Assembly: GCA_036490175.1 (NCBI GenBank)
Contig: DASXEJ010000238.1
Coordinates: forward strand, 1-64,000
Source: Pirellulales bacterium
Lineage (GTDB): Bacteria > Planctomycetota > Planctomycetia > Pirellulales > JACPPG01
Direction of reading: 5' to 3'
DNA length: 64,000 nucleotides
Shown: one piece after another, positions 1-9,281 of the stretch
Layout: the number at the start of each line of letters is the position of its first letter
Position numbering within the stretch: the stretch's first letter is position 1
The notes under the pieces: generated by a model
Databases searched by the model: none
Told to the model about the DNA's origin: nothing
The model's input: only the letters and a program-made list of their open reading frames with translations
Program-made: the position numbers and the translations under genes

Positions 1-1299
1 GACTTCCTGCGAAAGATCGGTCGATAGATACTTCAGATTGGCAGCCACTTCACCCGGCAGCGCGACAATGGCAGGTTGAAAGAAGTCGCTAGCCAGCGGC
101 AACTCGGGCAATGTCGACGACGGAGTGCCATTGTTGTTGAGGAACTCGACATCGTCATCAAGCAACGTGTGCAGACGGAACGCAGCGCTGGCGAATTCCA
201 CGTCAATGGACGGATTAACTTTGGCGTTGTAGCCGCGATAGTTCGTCAGCGCGTTGTTGCCCATCATGGCCGGCAGATACTCGTTGTACGTGATCGATTG
301 GATCTCGCCGATCACGATTTGACGAGCCCCGTTATACAACTGCTGGTCAGTCCACGTGGGATGCTGCTTGGCGAGGAGATTCGCCTGGTAATTGTGCTCA
401 CGAACGAACAACGTCGTGATGTTGGAAAGTTCGACGTTCTCGTTGGCGCGCACGTCGCCGGCCGCGAATAAACTGCTTTCCGGCACGCCGATGTTATCGG
501 CCATGTTCAAGCCCATCGTATTGTAGGGCAGCAGATCGCCGGCCGATGTCTTGAGTTGGCCGCCGGAAAAGGTGCGCAAAGCGGCGGCCGTCGTGGCGTT
601 GCTGCCGTAAATCATCGAGCCGTCAATGAACGACGTGTCCTGGTTGACGAACTGAGCAGGATTCGAAGTACTGGTGCCGGTTCCCGGCGCAATCTGGCTG
701 CGGTCGAAGGCGATCGATAGATTGCCCTGACCGGTCGGATCGAACGTGGGATCGCCGGATGGGACGGGAATGTTCATCGCCACGTCGCCGCTTTCGGTCA
801 AATCGATGTCGTGGTCGATGAACTGACCCCAGGCGTACACCCAGTCCGACATAGCGGTATTGTTGTCCAGATCCTGCTCGACGCCATTGACATCCTGATT
901 GGCGATCAAATTCGAAATCGCTCGTGCCGAAGGAAGGTTCGGTCCGTTTGGAGCGGAAATACCGTCGGCGAAATTCGCCGACGTGAGTCGCGCAAAATCC
1001 GAGTTCGCGGCGCCGAGAGTCGGGTGGGCGATGTTGTTGCCGAAGCCGTTAATCGGCTCGACACCTTGTGATCCAACAACTCCCGTACTCGAGGTTGGCG
1101 CAGGCGCGACCGATGCGGAGTTGCCGGCCGTGGCGGCGCTGGACAGGCCATCGCCGCTCGACGTGGAGAGATCGTCTCCTGTCGTCGCGGCCAAGAGGCT
1201 CTGCAGCACGTTGGCATCGGTGCCGCCGACCGCGAGATCGGCCGCCATTAGCACACGGCTTTCGAGGAGTTCGATAGATAGCTTCAGATGCTTTCTCAT
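1..1299 (-). CDS. Animal-type heme peroxidase (5' part; runs off the left edge)
   Basis: The first 433 codons are visible and the reading frame is still open at base 1, so the C-terminus is missing. The protein belongs to the animal heme peroxidase superfamily, which oxidises substrates with hydrogen peroxide at a bound heme. Visible family landmarks are the distal-histidine motif GQFIDHD (His163), the catalytic arginine in GDVRANE (Arg284), REHN at 300-303 and the proximal-histidine motif FRLHTLL (His377). The N-terminus carries LESRVLMA at residues 12-19, a motif seen at the start of many large secreted planctomycete proteins, so export or surface location is inferred. The ATG at 1299 puts this motif at its usual place. 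All the active-site residues expected in this part are intact. The substrate cannot be told from the sequence. Confidence 0.9.
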   Translation of the reverse strand, partial: MRKHLKLSIELLESRVLMAADLAVGGTDANVLQSLLAATTGDDLSTSSGDGLSSAATAGNSASVAPAPTSSTGVVGSQGVEPINGFGNNIAHPTLGAANSDFARLTSANFADGISAPNGPNLPSARAISNLIANQDVNGVEQDLDNNTAMSDWVYAWGQFIDHDIDLTESGDVAMNIPVPSGDPTFDPTGQGNLSIAFDRSQIAPGTGTSTSNPAQFVNQDTSFIDGSMIYGSNATTAAALRTFSGGQLKTSAGDLLPYNTMGLNMADNIGVPESSLFAAGDVRANENVELSNITTLFVREHNYQANLLAKQHPTWTDQQLYNGARQIVIGEIQSITYNEYLPAMMGNNALTNYRGYNAKVNPSIDVEFASAAFRLHTLLDDDVEFLNNNGTPSSTLPELPLASDFFQPAIVALPGEVAANLKYLSTDLSQEV

Positions 1300-1695
1300 G
1301 GTGATCCCTCAGTTCAGATAGAGCCCCTGAATTGAGGATTTTGCGAGCAGCCTGCTCACAACAAGGGACGAACGCCCGATGGCGTTTACTGGCCCGCCGA
1401 TCAATGGAGAATCGCCGGGCTGGCGCTGCGACACACGCGGGCGTTACCTGGAGACTTGGACCTGCCCCAATAAGGGCAGAGGGGGGCTTGGCCCGCACAA
1501 AAAGGCCCTTGATAGGCCATGTGCGCGCATAACACCACACAGGTTTGGTCGTGGTGACCCGATCGTGAACAACGATCGGATTTTTAGAAATGTCGGTCTT
1601 TTGCTGCTTCACGCCAGTGTCTAGGCCGCGACTCAACCGACCAGCCCGGTCCAAGTTGAGTTGCACCGCAAGCAGTGATGCACGGCCTACTGCGG

Positions 1696-1723
1696 ATCAT
1701 ACTGGCACATTGGTTCTTGTCAA
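1696..1723 (-). promoter_or_regulatory. Candidate sigma-70 promoter for the peroxidase gene
   Basis: Read on the minus strand there is a perfect -35 box TTGACA (1723-1718), a 16-base spacer and a -10 box TATGAT (1701-1696). It points toward the peroxidase start about 390 bases downstream. The match is seen directly; promoter activity is inferred. Confidence 0.5.
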
Positions 1724-1822
1724 GGAATTTGCGCGCCAAATGCAGCTACTGCCCAATGACTACTCAGAAGCACTAGGGTGTTTACTCTATGCGGCTAGGC
1801 TTCGGCGGCACGATGCCAGCGC

Positions 1823-1859
1823 AAAAAAACCGCCCGCGCCATCGAGTGGCGCGGGCGGT
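1823..1859 (-). terminator. Rho-independent terminator of the porin gene
   Basis: A 13-bp GC-rich stem closes a 5-base loop and is followed on the minus strand by a run of T. It lies about 30 bases past the stop codon of the BBP2-type porin gene, where a terminator is expected. Confidence 0.85.
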
Positions 1860-1888
1860 ATATGGCATGCACAGAGTGCTTTTTCGCG

Positions 1889-3340
1889 TTAGTAGATCAA
1901 CGTCACGTCCGTGCCCCAGATGAACTGCTGGCTGCGTGTGCCGCTGTCATACGGGAGCTGGCCGGCCGAGTTGCGGCCACCGTTGTACCAGTCCCAACGC
2001 AGGTTGGGCCGGATCAATAGGTTCTGGCTGCCACCCGGGCGCCATTGCGGACCCCACGTGGTTTCGCAGAAGTTGCCTGCGAAGCCCGGGCCGACGGCGT
2101 TGCCGCTGCCATTGGGATTAAACACAGACGGCACCGCGGCACCGACGCGGAAGCCTTCTTCGTCGCGGAACCACTCGTAGCTGGCACCCCAGGTCCACGC
2201 GTCGTTCACTTTATAGAACAGATACTGGTTCAAGCCGTACCAACGAGCGGTGCGGGTTCCAGCGCCGAACGCGGCACCTTGCACGCCCAAGTCGCTCTGC
2301 GCGACCCAGGTCAGCTTGTCGGTGATCGGCTTGGAATAAACCAAGGTTTGCAAGAATCGCGAGGTGTACACGCGACCGCCGACAGGAGGGTCAATGCCGC
2401 TCGAGTTGGCGTCTGGCTCATGGCTTTGCACCCAAACCCACGCCAGCGAGTCTTTATTGTCGCCGGTCCAAGTCGCCGTGGCCAAAGATCCAAGGTGCGG
2501 GTTGGCGTTGCTGAAGTTGTCCCAACCACGCGTGAAACCGCCGCCTAAGGTCCAATGCTCATTGGCCGTCCAAGTGGCCAACATGCCAGTGTGAGTGAAC
2601 GGCTCGCCGTATTGGAACGTGTAAGGCAGCGTGTTGAAGAAGTTGTTGATCGTCGGCACGACAAAGTAGCCTACCGGCGAGTAGAAGTGACCCAACTTGA
2701 CTTTCAAGTTGTTGTAGGCCACTTCACCGTAGAACTGTGGAATCGCCAAACCCATGTAAGGGTTGTTGGGCGTGTTGATCTTGTTTTCCAGCCCGGCTTC
2801 CGTCGTGAAACGATAGTCGGTACCGTACAGCAAGTCGACGCGACCACCAAGATCCCAGCCGTCGCCACCCGTGTTGGTCGGGCGATCGAAGAACAAATAC
2901 TGCTGATTCAACTGATACTGGTTGGACTGATCGGTCCAAGTCACTGGACCGTTGAAGCGATCCGCTGGATTGCTGGTATTCCAGGTGAAGCTTTGGGTCG
3001 TCCAGCCGCCGATGTTCAAGCCCCACTTCTTGGTGAAGCAGCACTCGAACAAGTGGCACATCTCCGGTGCGGCATCGTCTGCGGCGGCGCCGGCGCAGCC
3101 AGATTCTTCGCCGCAGCCATTCTTCTCGGCGCAGCCGTTTTTGTCGCAACTGCCACCGGTGGGCGCCGCGGGGGCGGGTTCCTTGGCGGCAGCATCGGGT
3201 TCCTGAGCGTAGTAGCTGTCGTACTCGTATGCTGATTGCCGCGCCGGCGTCGAAGCCGATGTCGGCTGCTGCGCATAGGCCTGGCCTCCAGCCAGCAGGC
3301 CGGCAATGGCTATCGCCATCGCTCGTTTGGTAAACCTCAT
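1889..3340 (-). CDS. BBP2/OmpL-like outer-membrane beta-barrel porin with cysteine-rich N-terminal linker
   Basis: This is a 483-residue outer-membrane protein. It has a signal peptide (cut likely after AYA at residue 23), a low-complexity linker and then a long barrel region rich in aromatic beta-strands. The repeated features TKKWGLNIGGW, YFFDRP-like and WGASYEWFRDEEG patterns resemble the putative beta-barrel porin-2 (OmpL-like) family. Such proteins are thought to form diffusion channels. The linker is odd: cysteines stand at 65, 70, 76, 82, 95, 100 and 101, several in a repeated NGC/SGC pattern. I chose the ATG at 3340 because GGAG lies 8 bases upstream; a GTG three codons earlier overlaps that site. 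A terminator follows at 1823-1859, so the gene is probably transcribed alone. Confidence 0.8.
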   Translation of the reverse strand: MRFTKRAMAIAIAGLLAGGQAYAQQPTSASTPARQSAYEYDSYYAQEPDAAAKEPAPAAPTGGSCDKNGCAEKNGCGEESGCAGAAADDAAPEMCHLFECCFTKKWGLNIGGWTTQSFTWNTSNPADRFNGPVTWTDQSNQYQLNQQYLFFDRPTNTGGDGWDLGGRVDLLYGTDYRFTTEAGLENKINTPNNPYMGLAIPQFYGEVAYNNLKVKLGHFYSPVGYFVVPTINNFFNTLPYTFQYGEPFTHTGMLATWTANEHWTLGGGFTRGWDNFSNANPHLGSLATATWTGDNKDSLAWVWVQSHEPDANSSGIDPPVGGRVYTSRFLQTLVYSKPITDKLTWVAQSDLGVQGAAFGAGTRTARWYGLNQYLFYKVNDAWTWGASYEWFRDEEGFRVGAAVPSVFNPNGSGNAVGPGFAGNFCETTWGPQWRPGGSQNLLIRPNLRWDWYNGGRNSAGQLPYDSGTRSQQFIWGTDVTLIY

Positions 3341-3789
3341 GACCAACACTCCGTTATTCCTGGGGTTAGGAGAAAAAGCAGGTGCCCGCCTGACTTCCTG
3401 CTAGATCACAAATCCGTTAGTCGTTCATCGTTCACAGGGCACGACCATGCGCGCCGAGTCTGCCGACAATTCTGCTATCGGTAGCCCCAGCGTGATAAGT
3501 TGACGGCGAATCGATCACATCCGCTTGGCGATACAGCACTTACGTCGAGGGTGTGGTAAACTCTAACGGTCGCGTGAAGTCTCGCGACGTGCTGTCACCA
3601 ATCGAGAGAGGGGGAGGGTGGAAAACAGCGCTTTGCGCCGTGGCTGGACCGGACGTGCGCGGGCACTGGAAGAGAGCGCGCGACCTCACCTACGCGTGGA
3701 ACGCGCAGCAAAGATTCTCGCACTCCGAACGAACCCACATTAGATTGAGTTATCAGGTGGTGCCGACTCACGCCGGGAGGTCAAGCGAA
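3341..3789. other. Divergent intergenic region
   Basis: This 449-base gap separates the leftward porin gene from a small rightward membrane-protein gene and should hold both promoters. I found no clear -35/-10 pair and no RNA element. The rightward frame of the next gene stays open through much of it, but there is no ribosome binding site before the ATG at 3790. Confidence 0.4.
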
Positions 3790-4062
3790 ATGCGCCAGAT
3801 TTCATTTAGCGACTCGTTGCTGCAACTACTGGATCACCACAACTTTTTACCGGCAGCCGGAATGCTGGTGGGCGTCGTAGCCATCGTGGCGATGACGACG
3901 GCGATCATCGTGGTGACGAAGCTCGTGCTTTCGCATCGCCAGCGGATCGCGATGATCGCCCGCGGCATCCACCCCGACGCGCTGTACACGGAAATGATCG
4001 AAGAGCCGACGTCGTCACCGGGTGCTCGACCAACCGCATTGCCGAACCACGGCGAATCCTGA
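3790..4062 (+). CDS. Small single-span membrane protein (DUF6249-like layout)
   Basis: A 90-residue protein with one hydrophobic span at about residues 22-45, followed by a basic stretch ending in RIAMIARGIHPDALY and a polar tail. Short proteins with one span and an IxxGxxP motif are common in bacteria and are often filed under DUF6249; this is a layout match, not a firm family call. GGGAGG stands about 9 bases before the ATG at 3790, which fixes the start, although the frame is open further upstream. A protein with the same layout is encoded at 41373-41660. Function unknown. Confidence 0.6.
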   Translation: MRQISFSDSLLQLLDHHNFLPAAGMLVGVVAIVAMTTAIIVVTKLVLSHRQRIAMIARGIHPDALYTEMIEEPTSSPGARPTALPNHGES

Positions 4063-4236
4063 AGCCCCGCCTCCCCAATTTTCTGCAAGTATGGCCCCGG
4101 GGATTGCCGAACGAAGCGGCAGGCTGATTTCGTGCGGCGCAAAGCGCGATGCGAAAGCGAACGTTGCACATATACAAGCTGGCTGTTGCCCCGCTTGCCA
4201 CCTTGGCCCAACCGAACGTTCAGCAGCGGGAGGCGT

Positions 4237-6825
4237 TCAATCGGGCACTAGCCCCTGCTCGTCGTCAACGTCGAGGTCGACAGACGGCTGCGTCGGCTTG
4301 CGCGATGCGTTCCTGCGATGCGTCGAAACGTGTACACCCTGCGCATCGATCGCCGCCGTGACGGCCCCTGTTTGCGAGGTATTGAGTACCGTGGCGCCGC
4401 GCTGGCTATAAGCAGCGGCAACCTGAGGACGCGTCGAACGATTATCGCCGCTGATGACCACCCAGTCGGGCGTGGTCCAGGCGGCAAACCCAGGGGGATC
4501 GCTGCGCGTGCTGCCATGATGAGGCGCCAGCACGATGTCGCAGTCCAAGGGGATCTCGGCCAAAAGCTCGTCAAGTCCGGGGGATTCCAGGTCGCCAGGC
4601 AGCAGTAGCCGGCGTCCACGGTACTCGATCTTTAGCACGATGCTGTTGGAATTATCACTACCCAGTGTGCCCCGGCGCGGCGGGTGCAAAACTTCGATTC
4701 GGCACTCGGGCGTAGTCCGCAGGCGATCTCCAGCGAAGATTTCTCGCATCGGCACACCGGCGCGCTCGATGGCGTGCCGCAGTGTTTCAGTGGCGGCCGA
4801 CTGCGCGTCGAACATGACTGGCGAAACATACACGACCCCCACGCTGAAACGCCGTAGCAACTCGGGCAACGCGTTGTAATGATCAACGTCGGAGTGTGAA
4901 ATGATGACAGCGTCGATGTGCGTTCGGCCGCGCGACCAAAGAAACGACGATACCGATCGCGCCGCCGCGGTGGGCGAGCCAAGCTGGCCAGCATCGTAGA
5001 GCAGCGTTGTGCCGTCGGGCAATTCCAGCACCGTGGCGCAGCCGTGTCCAACCGACAAGAACGTGCAGTCGACAGCCGGGCGCGGAGAGCTTTCAATGCG
5101 CGCGACAAATAGCCCGATCGCCGTCCAGCCGGCTAGTATGCCAAGGCACCAGCGACGTGGCGGACGCAGGCGCGCGCTCGCGGCCCAAACGGCCAAAGTG
5201 CCGTAGCCGCCGACGAGCCACCACCACGAAGGACCTGGCAGCCAAACATGGCTTAATGGAATGTGGTCGCAGGCCGCGATCGATTTCGAGACGATCGCCA
5301 ATGAACCTTCGCAGACCCAGGCAAGTGGTATCGACAGCGGCCAGATCAACCAGCCAAACGTCACCAGCACGAAGCCCGCGATCAAGCCCACCGAGATCGG
5401 CAGTGTCAGCAGCGGCGTCAACCATAGCGCCGCGGGCGAGACGATGTGAAATCGTGCCAAGACAAGTGGTAGCGAAACCAGCCAGACGCCCGCTGTTATG
5501 AGCAAGAATCGTCTCGTGGATCTCCCGAAACTGTGCAAGGCGCGCACCATCCAGGGGCGCGACTCGGCAATCAGCCGTTCGAGTGGGTCGACAGTGGGGC
5601 GTCGTGCCAGTCTTGGACCGACCCACGCCAAGGTCGCCACGGCCAAGAACGACAATTGCGGGCCGATGCGAAACAGGTCGGCCGGATTCATCGCCACGAC
5701 GACCAAGGCCGACGCGGCCAGTAGATTGAAAGGAGAGACAGGTCGACCGGTATAGATCGCGGCGCACACGAGCCAGACCATGACGGTGGCCCGAATCGCC
5801 GCTGGCTCAGCGTCGATCACCAGTGCATACAGCGCCGTTATGAGAGCCACCGCCACCAGTGCAGGTTGTCGGCGCCAAAAACCGAGTTCCAAGCCGCGGA
5901 ACAGCACCAAGGCCAATAGCCCGACGTGCAACCCTGATATCGAGAGCAAATGCACGGTGCCCGTTTCGTAGAACTGCCGAGTGGCCTCACCGTCGAGCTC
6001 TTCGCGCTCGCCGAGTATCAGCGCCAGAGCGAGCCCCGACTGGGCGCGGTCAACGCTTGACCACAGCGCATTGTCGCCGGCGCTGCGCAGACGGTCCCAC
6101 CATCGCACGGGCTGCCACCACGATCCGCGCTCGATCGATTTCACGCATTCCGGATGATCCGTGACGAGCCGGCACAGGTGGCGGTCTGCGCGGAGGTGGT
6201 CGGCAAAGTCGAACTCTCCTGGATTCATCGGGCCGCGCGGCGCACGCAATTGGCCGAAGATCTGCAAACGGTCACCGGCCGCCACGCCCAGCAATTGTCC
6301 GTCGACGTCGAGCGTTACGCTGCCCGAGGCGGATTCCCAGCGATCAGAATTGCGCACGGCTGTTACTTGCAGCGCGAGCCTGGTGCGTTCCGCCGTGGTG
6401 ATCGGCCGCAGCGGATCGAATTGCGGGGCGGGAATACGCCGCGGACCGCGCCGGACGACCGCTTCGAGGCACACCGGCTGTGCCGCTTCGGTGGCAAAGA
6501 CGCCCAAATCGTCGGTGGGAAAGAGCGACCAGCTTGCCTCGTGCCAGGCGGCGCCAGTTGCCGCCAGGCACAGCAGCAACGGAAGATTTCCCCGCGCCGC
6601 GCCGTTGCCCAGCCAGGTCAAAAACCAGCAGGACCACAGGCCTGCCGCCAGAATCCACCAGAAGACCATCCGGGCCGGCAAGTAGCGATCGAGCACGATG
6701 CCCGCGCAGACCGCCGCGGCCACAACGACCAAGGGCTGATAGCCAGGTTGCCTGGTAGCTTCGACATTTATTGCGGTCGCATCCAAATGCGCTGCCCTCG
6801 CGCCGGATTCCAGCGTTTGTGCCAA
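4237..6825 (-). CDS. comEC: ComEC/Rec2-family DNA internalisation protein
   Basis: An 862-residue polytopic membrane protein with the three-part ComEC layout. There is an N-terminal membrane and soluble region, a central competence domain of many spans (including LLSISGLHVGLLAL, the family signature near residues 290-305) and a C-terminal metallo-beta-lactamase-like domain. The last domain shows VGHGCATVLELPDG, HSDVDHYNAL and APHHGS, the expected metal-binding motifs. ComEC forms the inner-membrane channel for single-stranded DNA uptake. Length matches the family. The start is uncertain: the TTG at 6825 gives the longest plausible N-terminus, but no strong ribosome binding site is seen and in-frame TTG/GTG codons follow. 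No other competence gene lies nearby. Confidence 0.85.
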   Translation of the reverse strand: MAQTLESGARAAHLDATAINVEATRQPGYQPLVVVAAAVCAGIVLDRYLPARMVFWWILAAGLWSCWFLTWLGNGAARGNLPLLLCLAATGAAWHEASWSLFPTDDLGVFATEAAQPVCLEAVVRRGPRRIPAPQFDPLRPITTAERTRLALQVTAVRNSDRWESASGSVTLDVDGQLLGVAAGDRLQIFGQLRAPRGPMNPGEFDFADHLRADRHLCRLVTDHPECVKSIERGSWWQPVRWWDRLRSAGDNALWSSVDRAQSGLALALILGEREELDGEATRQFYETGTVHLLSISGLHVGLLALVLFRGLELGFWRRQPALVAVALITALYALVIDAEPAAIRATVMVWLVCAAIYTGRPVSPFNLLAASALVVVAMNPADLFRIGPQLSFLAVATLAWVGPRLARRPTVDPLERLIAESRPWMVRALHSFGRSTRRFLLITAGVWLVSLPLVLARFHIVSPAALWLTPLLTLPISVGLIAGFVLVTFGWLIWPLSIPLAWVCEGSLAIVSKSIAACDHIPLSHVWLPGPSWWWLVGGYGTLAVWAASARLRPPRRWCLGILAGWTAIGLFVARIESSPRPAVDCTFLSVGHGCATVLELPDGTTLLYDAGQLGSPTAAARSVSSFLWSRGRTHIDAVIISHSDVDHYNALPELLRRFSVGVVYVSPVMFDAQSAATETLRHAIERAGVPMREIFAGDRLRTTPECRIEVLHPPRRGTLGSDNSNSIVLKIEYRGRRLLLPGDLESPGLDELLAEIPLDCDIVLAPHHGSTRSDPPGFAAWTTPDWVVISGDNRSTRPQVAAAYSQRGATVLNTSQTGAVTAAIDAQGVHVSTHRRNASRKPTQPSVDLDVDDEQGLVPD

Positions 6826-6941
6826 TCAGCGTCACTGTAGGCTACTGCACAGGCTGAGACCAGCATTTTCCGCTGCCAGTAGCGGCGATGTGCGCATGTT
6901 GGTGATTTGGGCAAAGCTCGGCATCGGACCGCTCGATTCCC

Positions 6942-6970
6942 TTGGCGACTATCGCGCCGATCGGTTATCT
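6942..6970 (+). promoter_or_regulatory. Candidate promoter for the S9 peptidase gene
   Basis: TTGGCG and TTATCT are separated by 17 bases, about 80 bases before the start codon of the peptidase. The match to consensus is partial, so this is only a candidate. Confidence 0.3.
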
Positions 6971-7048
6971 TGCGGCGCGTGGGGAGCGGACGTGAGTGCA
7001 CCTGATGAGCGGCGGTGGTTTTACACCTCGACTAGGGGAGACGGATCG

Positions 7049-9244
7049 ATGAAGCGTGCTTGGACGAATTGGCTAACGGCGGGATTGTTGCTAGTGGCGT
7101 TGCAGGGCTGTAATCCGGCTGTGGAAAAGTCCAAGAAACCCACTGGCGCGGCCACGGGCGCGACGGAAGAAATCGCGCCGCCGGTGCAAAAGTCGGTTGC
7201 GACCGAGCCCGCGGTGACGACGCAGGCCGTCGCCGATGGGGCCGCAGCGCCGAGCACTGCCACGGCCAAAGATGCCGCCGCCACTCCCAGCTACTTGGCC
7301 GACGTGCCGTTGATCCCACGCACGGCGCTGTTCGGCAATCCCGAAAAATCCAGCCCGCGTCTAAGTTCCGACGGCAAGCGACTAGCCTATCTGGCGCCGG
7401 TCGACGGTGTCATGAACGTGTGGGTCGGTCCGACCGACGATCCGGCGGCGGCCAAGCCAGTCAGCCAGGACAAGAAACGGGGCATACGCGCCTACTTCTG
7501 GGCCTATACGAACAACCACGTCCTTTATATCCAAGATCAAGACGGCGACGAAAACTGGCACGTCTATGCCGTGAACCTAGCGGACAACACCACCAAGGAT
7601 CTCACGCCGCTGGCGAACGTTGCGGCACAAATCGAAGAAGTCAGCGATCGCGTGCCGGACGAAATCTTGATCGGGCTCAACGATCGCAACGAGCAACTGC
7701 ACGACATCTATCGCGTAAACATCACCACCGGTGAACGCAAGCTGGTCGAGGAGAACAAGCAAGGTTTCTCGGGCTACCTGACCGACGACGACTTGAAGGT
7801 CCGTTTCGCCATGCAGTATCTGCCCGATGGGAGCAGCGTCGTTCTGCAACCGAACGGCGGGGGAGGTTGGGACGATTTCTTGAAAATCCCCATGGCGGAC
7901 ACGCTGACGACCTCTCCGGCTGGCTTCGATAAATCGGGCAACGTGCTGTACTTCATCGACAGTCGCGATCGCAATACGGGTGCCTTGACGGCGATCGACC
8001 TTAAGTCAGGCAAGCAAAATGTCTTGGCCGAGAATTCCAAGGCCGACGTGGGCGGCGTGATTGCACATCCCACGGAGAAGACGATTCAGGCCGTGGCGTT
8101 CAACTATGCGCGAAAAGAGTGGCAGATTCTTGATCCTACGATCAAGCCCGATCTCGTCTACCTGGCCACCGTGAGCCGTGGCGATGTCGAGGTGACCAGC
8201 CGCACGCTGGACGACAAGTTATGGACCGTGGCGTATCTCTGCGACGACGGGCCGGTACGCTACTATTTGTACGATCACGAACAGAAGAAGGCCCGTTTCT
8301 TGTTTGCCAACCGCAAAGACTTGGACGGCTTGCCACTCGTGAAAATGCACGACGTGGTTGTGAAAGCCCGCGACGGTCTGGAATTGGTCTGCTACCTGTC
8401 TTTGCCGATGGGGACCGATAAGGACGGCGATGGGCGTCCCAGCGTGCCGCTGCCCATGGTGCTCGATGTGCATGGTGGCCCTTGGGGACGAGACGATTGG
8501 GGATATGACGCCGGTCATCAATTGTGGGCCAATCGTGGCTACGCAGTGCTAAGCGTCAACTTCCGCGGCTCGACCGGTTTTGGCAAGGACTTCGTCAATG
8601 CCGGCAACAAGGAATGGTCTGGCAAGATGCACACCGACTTGTTGGATGCCGTGGAATGGGCCACGAATGGCAAGATCGCCGACCCGAAACGAATCGCCAT
8701 CACAGGTGGCAGTTACGGCGGCTACGCCACGCTGGTAGGCATGACCATGACACCCGATGTGTTCGCCTGCGGGATCGATATCGTTGGGCCTTCGAGCATC
8801 ATTACCCTGCTGCAATCCATTCCGCCCTATTGGCAGCCGCAGGTGCAAATGTTCAAGGATCGCGTCGGCGACTTCACCACGGATGAAGGGCGCGAGATGC
8901 TCACCAAACAGTCGCCGTTATCACACGTGGCGAATATCAAGCGGCCGCTCTTGATCGGCCAGGGGGCCAAAGACCCGCGCGTGAAGCAGGCCGAGGCCGA
9001 TCAGATCGTGAAAGCCATGGAAGAGAACAAGATTCCCGTGACCTATGTGCTTTACCCCGACGAAGGGCACGGCTTTGCGCGGCCAGAGAATCGGCTATCG
9101 TTCTATGCCGTGAGCGAAGCCTTCCTGGCCGAACATCTGGGCGGACGCTATGAACCCATCGGCAAGGCATTCGCTGGTTCGAGCATTACCGTGCCAGCGG
9201 GTGCGAACGAGGTGCCGGGGTTGGCGCAGTCTTTGCCAAAGTGA
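7049..9244 (+). CDS. S9-family prolyl oligopeptidase-type lipoprotein
   Basis: A 731-residue exported serine peptidase. The N-terminus is a lipoprotein signal with lipobox LQGC (Cys21), so it is probably anchored to a membrane. A low-complexity Ala/Thr linker follows, then a beta-propeller region of about 350 residues (for example KRLAYLAPVDGVMNVWVG), then the alpha/beta-hydrolase domain. The catalytic triad is visible as GGSYGGYA (Ser near 555), GAKDPRV (Asp) and DEGHGF (His). Family members cleave oligopeptides, often dipeptidyl or acylaminoacyl substrates. GGGGAG lies about 9 bases before the ATG at 7049; the frame is open upstream, but only this start gives a signal peptide. Confidence 0.88.
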   Translation: MKRAWTNWLTAGLLLVALQGCNPAVEKSKKPTGAATGATEEIAPPVQKSVATEPAVTTQAVADGAAAPSTATAKDAAATPSYLADVPLIPRTALFGNPEKSSPRLSSDGKRLAYLAPVDGVMNVWVGPTDDPAAAKPVSQDKKRGIRAYFWAYTNNHVLYIQDQDGDENWHVYAVNLADNTTKDLTPLANVAAQIEEVSDRVPDEILIGLNDRNEQLHDIYRVNITTGERKLVEENKQGFSGYLTDDDLKVRFAMQYLPDGSSVVLQPNGGGGWDDFLKIPMADTLTTSPAGFDKSGNVLYFIDSRDRNTGALTAIDLKSGKQNVLAENSKADVGGVIAHPTEKTIQAVAFNYARKEWQILDPTIKPDLVYLATVSRGDVEVTSRTLDDKLWTVAYLCDDGPVRYYLYDHEQKKARFLFANRKDLDGLPLVKMHDVVVKARDGLELVCYLSLPMGTDKDGDGRPSVPLPMVLDVHGGPWGRDDWGYDAGHQLWANRGYAVLSVNFRGSTGFGKDFVNAGNKEWSGKMHTDLLDAVEWATNGKIADPKRIAITGGSYGGYATLVGMTMTPDVFACGIDIVGPSSIITLLQSIPPYWQPQVQMFKDRVGDFTTDEGREMLTKQSPLSHVANIKRPLLIGQGAKDPRVKQAEADQIVKAMEENKIPVTYVLYPDEGHGFARPENRLSFYAVSEAFLAEHLGGRYEPIGKAFAGSSITVPAGANEVPGLAQSLPK

Positions 9245-9281
9245 TTCGCCTCGAAAGAAGAGATCCGGCGTAGCCCGCTTG

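Larger units (their letters stand above)
1300..1888. other. Intergenic region between porin and peroxidase genes
   Basis: No convincing gene was seen here. The stretch holds a candidate promoter reading leftward at 1696-1723 and a terminator at 1823-1859. The transcribed leader of the peroxidase gene would be about 390 bases, unusually long, with no recognised riboswitch. Open frames here lack a ribosome binding site and protein-like composition. Confidence 0.5.

Noticed and set aside
1590-1892. Rightward 100-codon frame between peroxidase and porin genes
   Set aside because: It covers the leftward promoter and the porin terminator and has no ribosome binding site or recognisable protein features.
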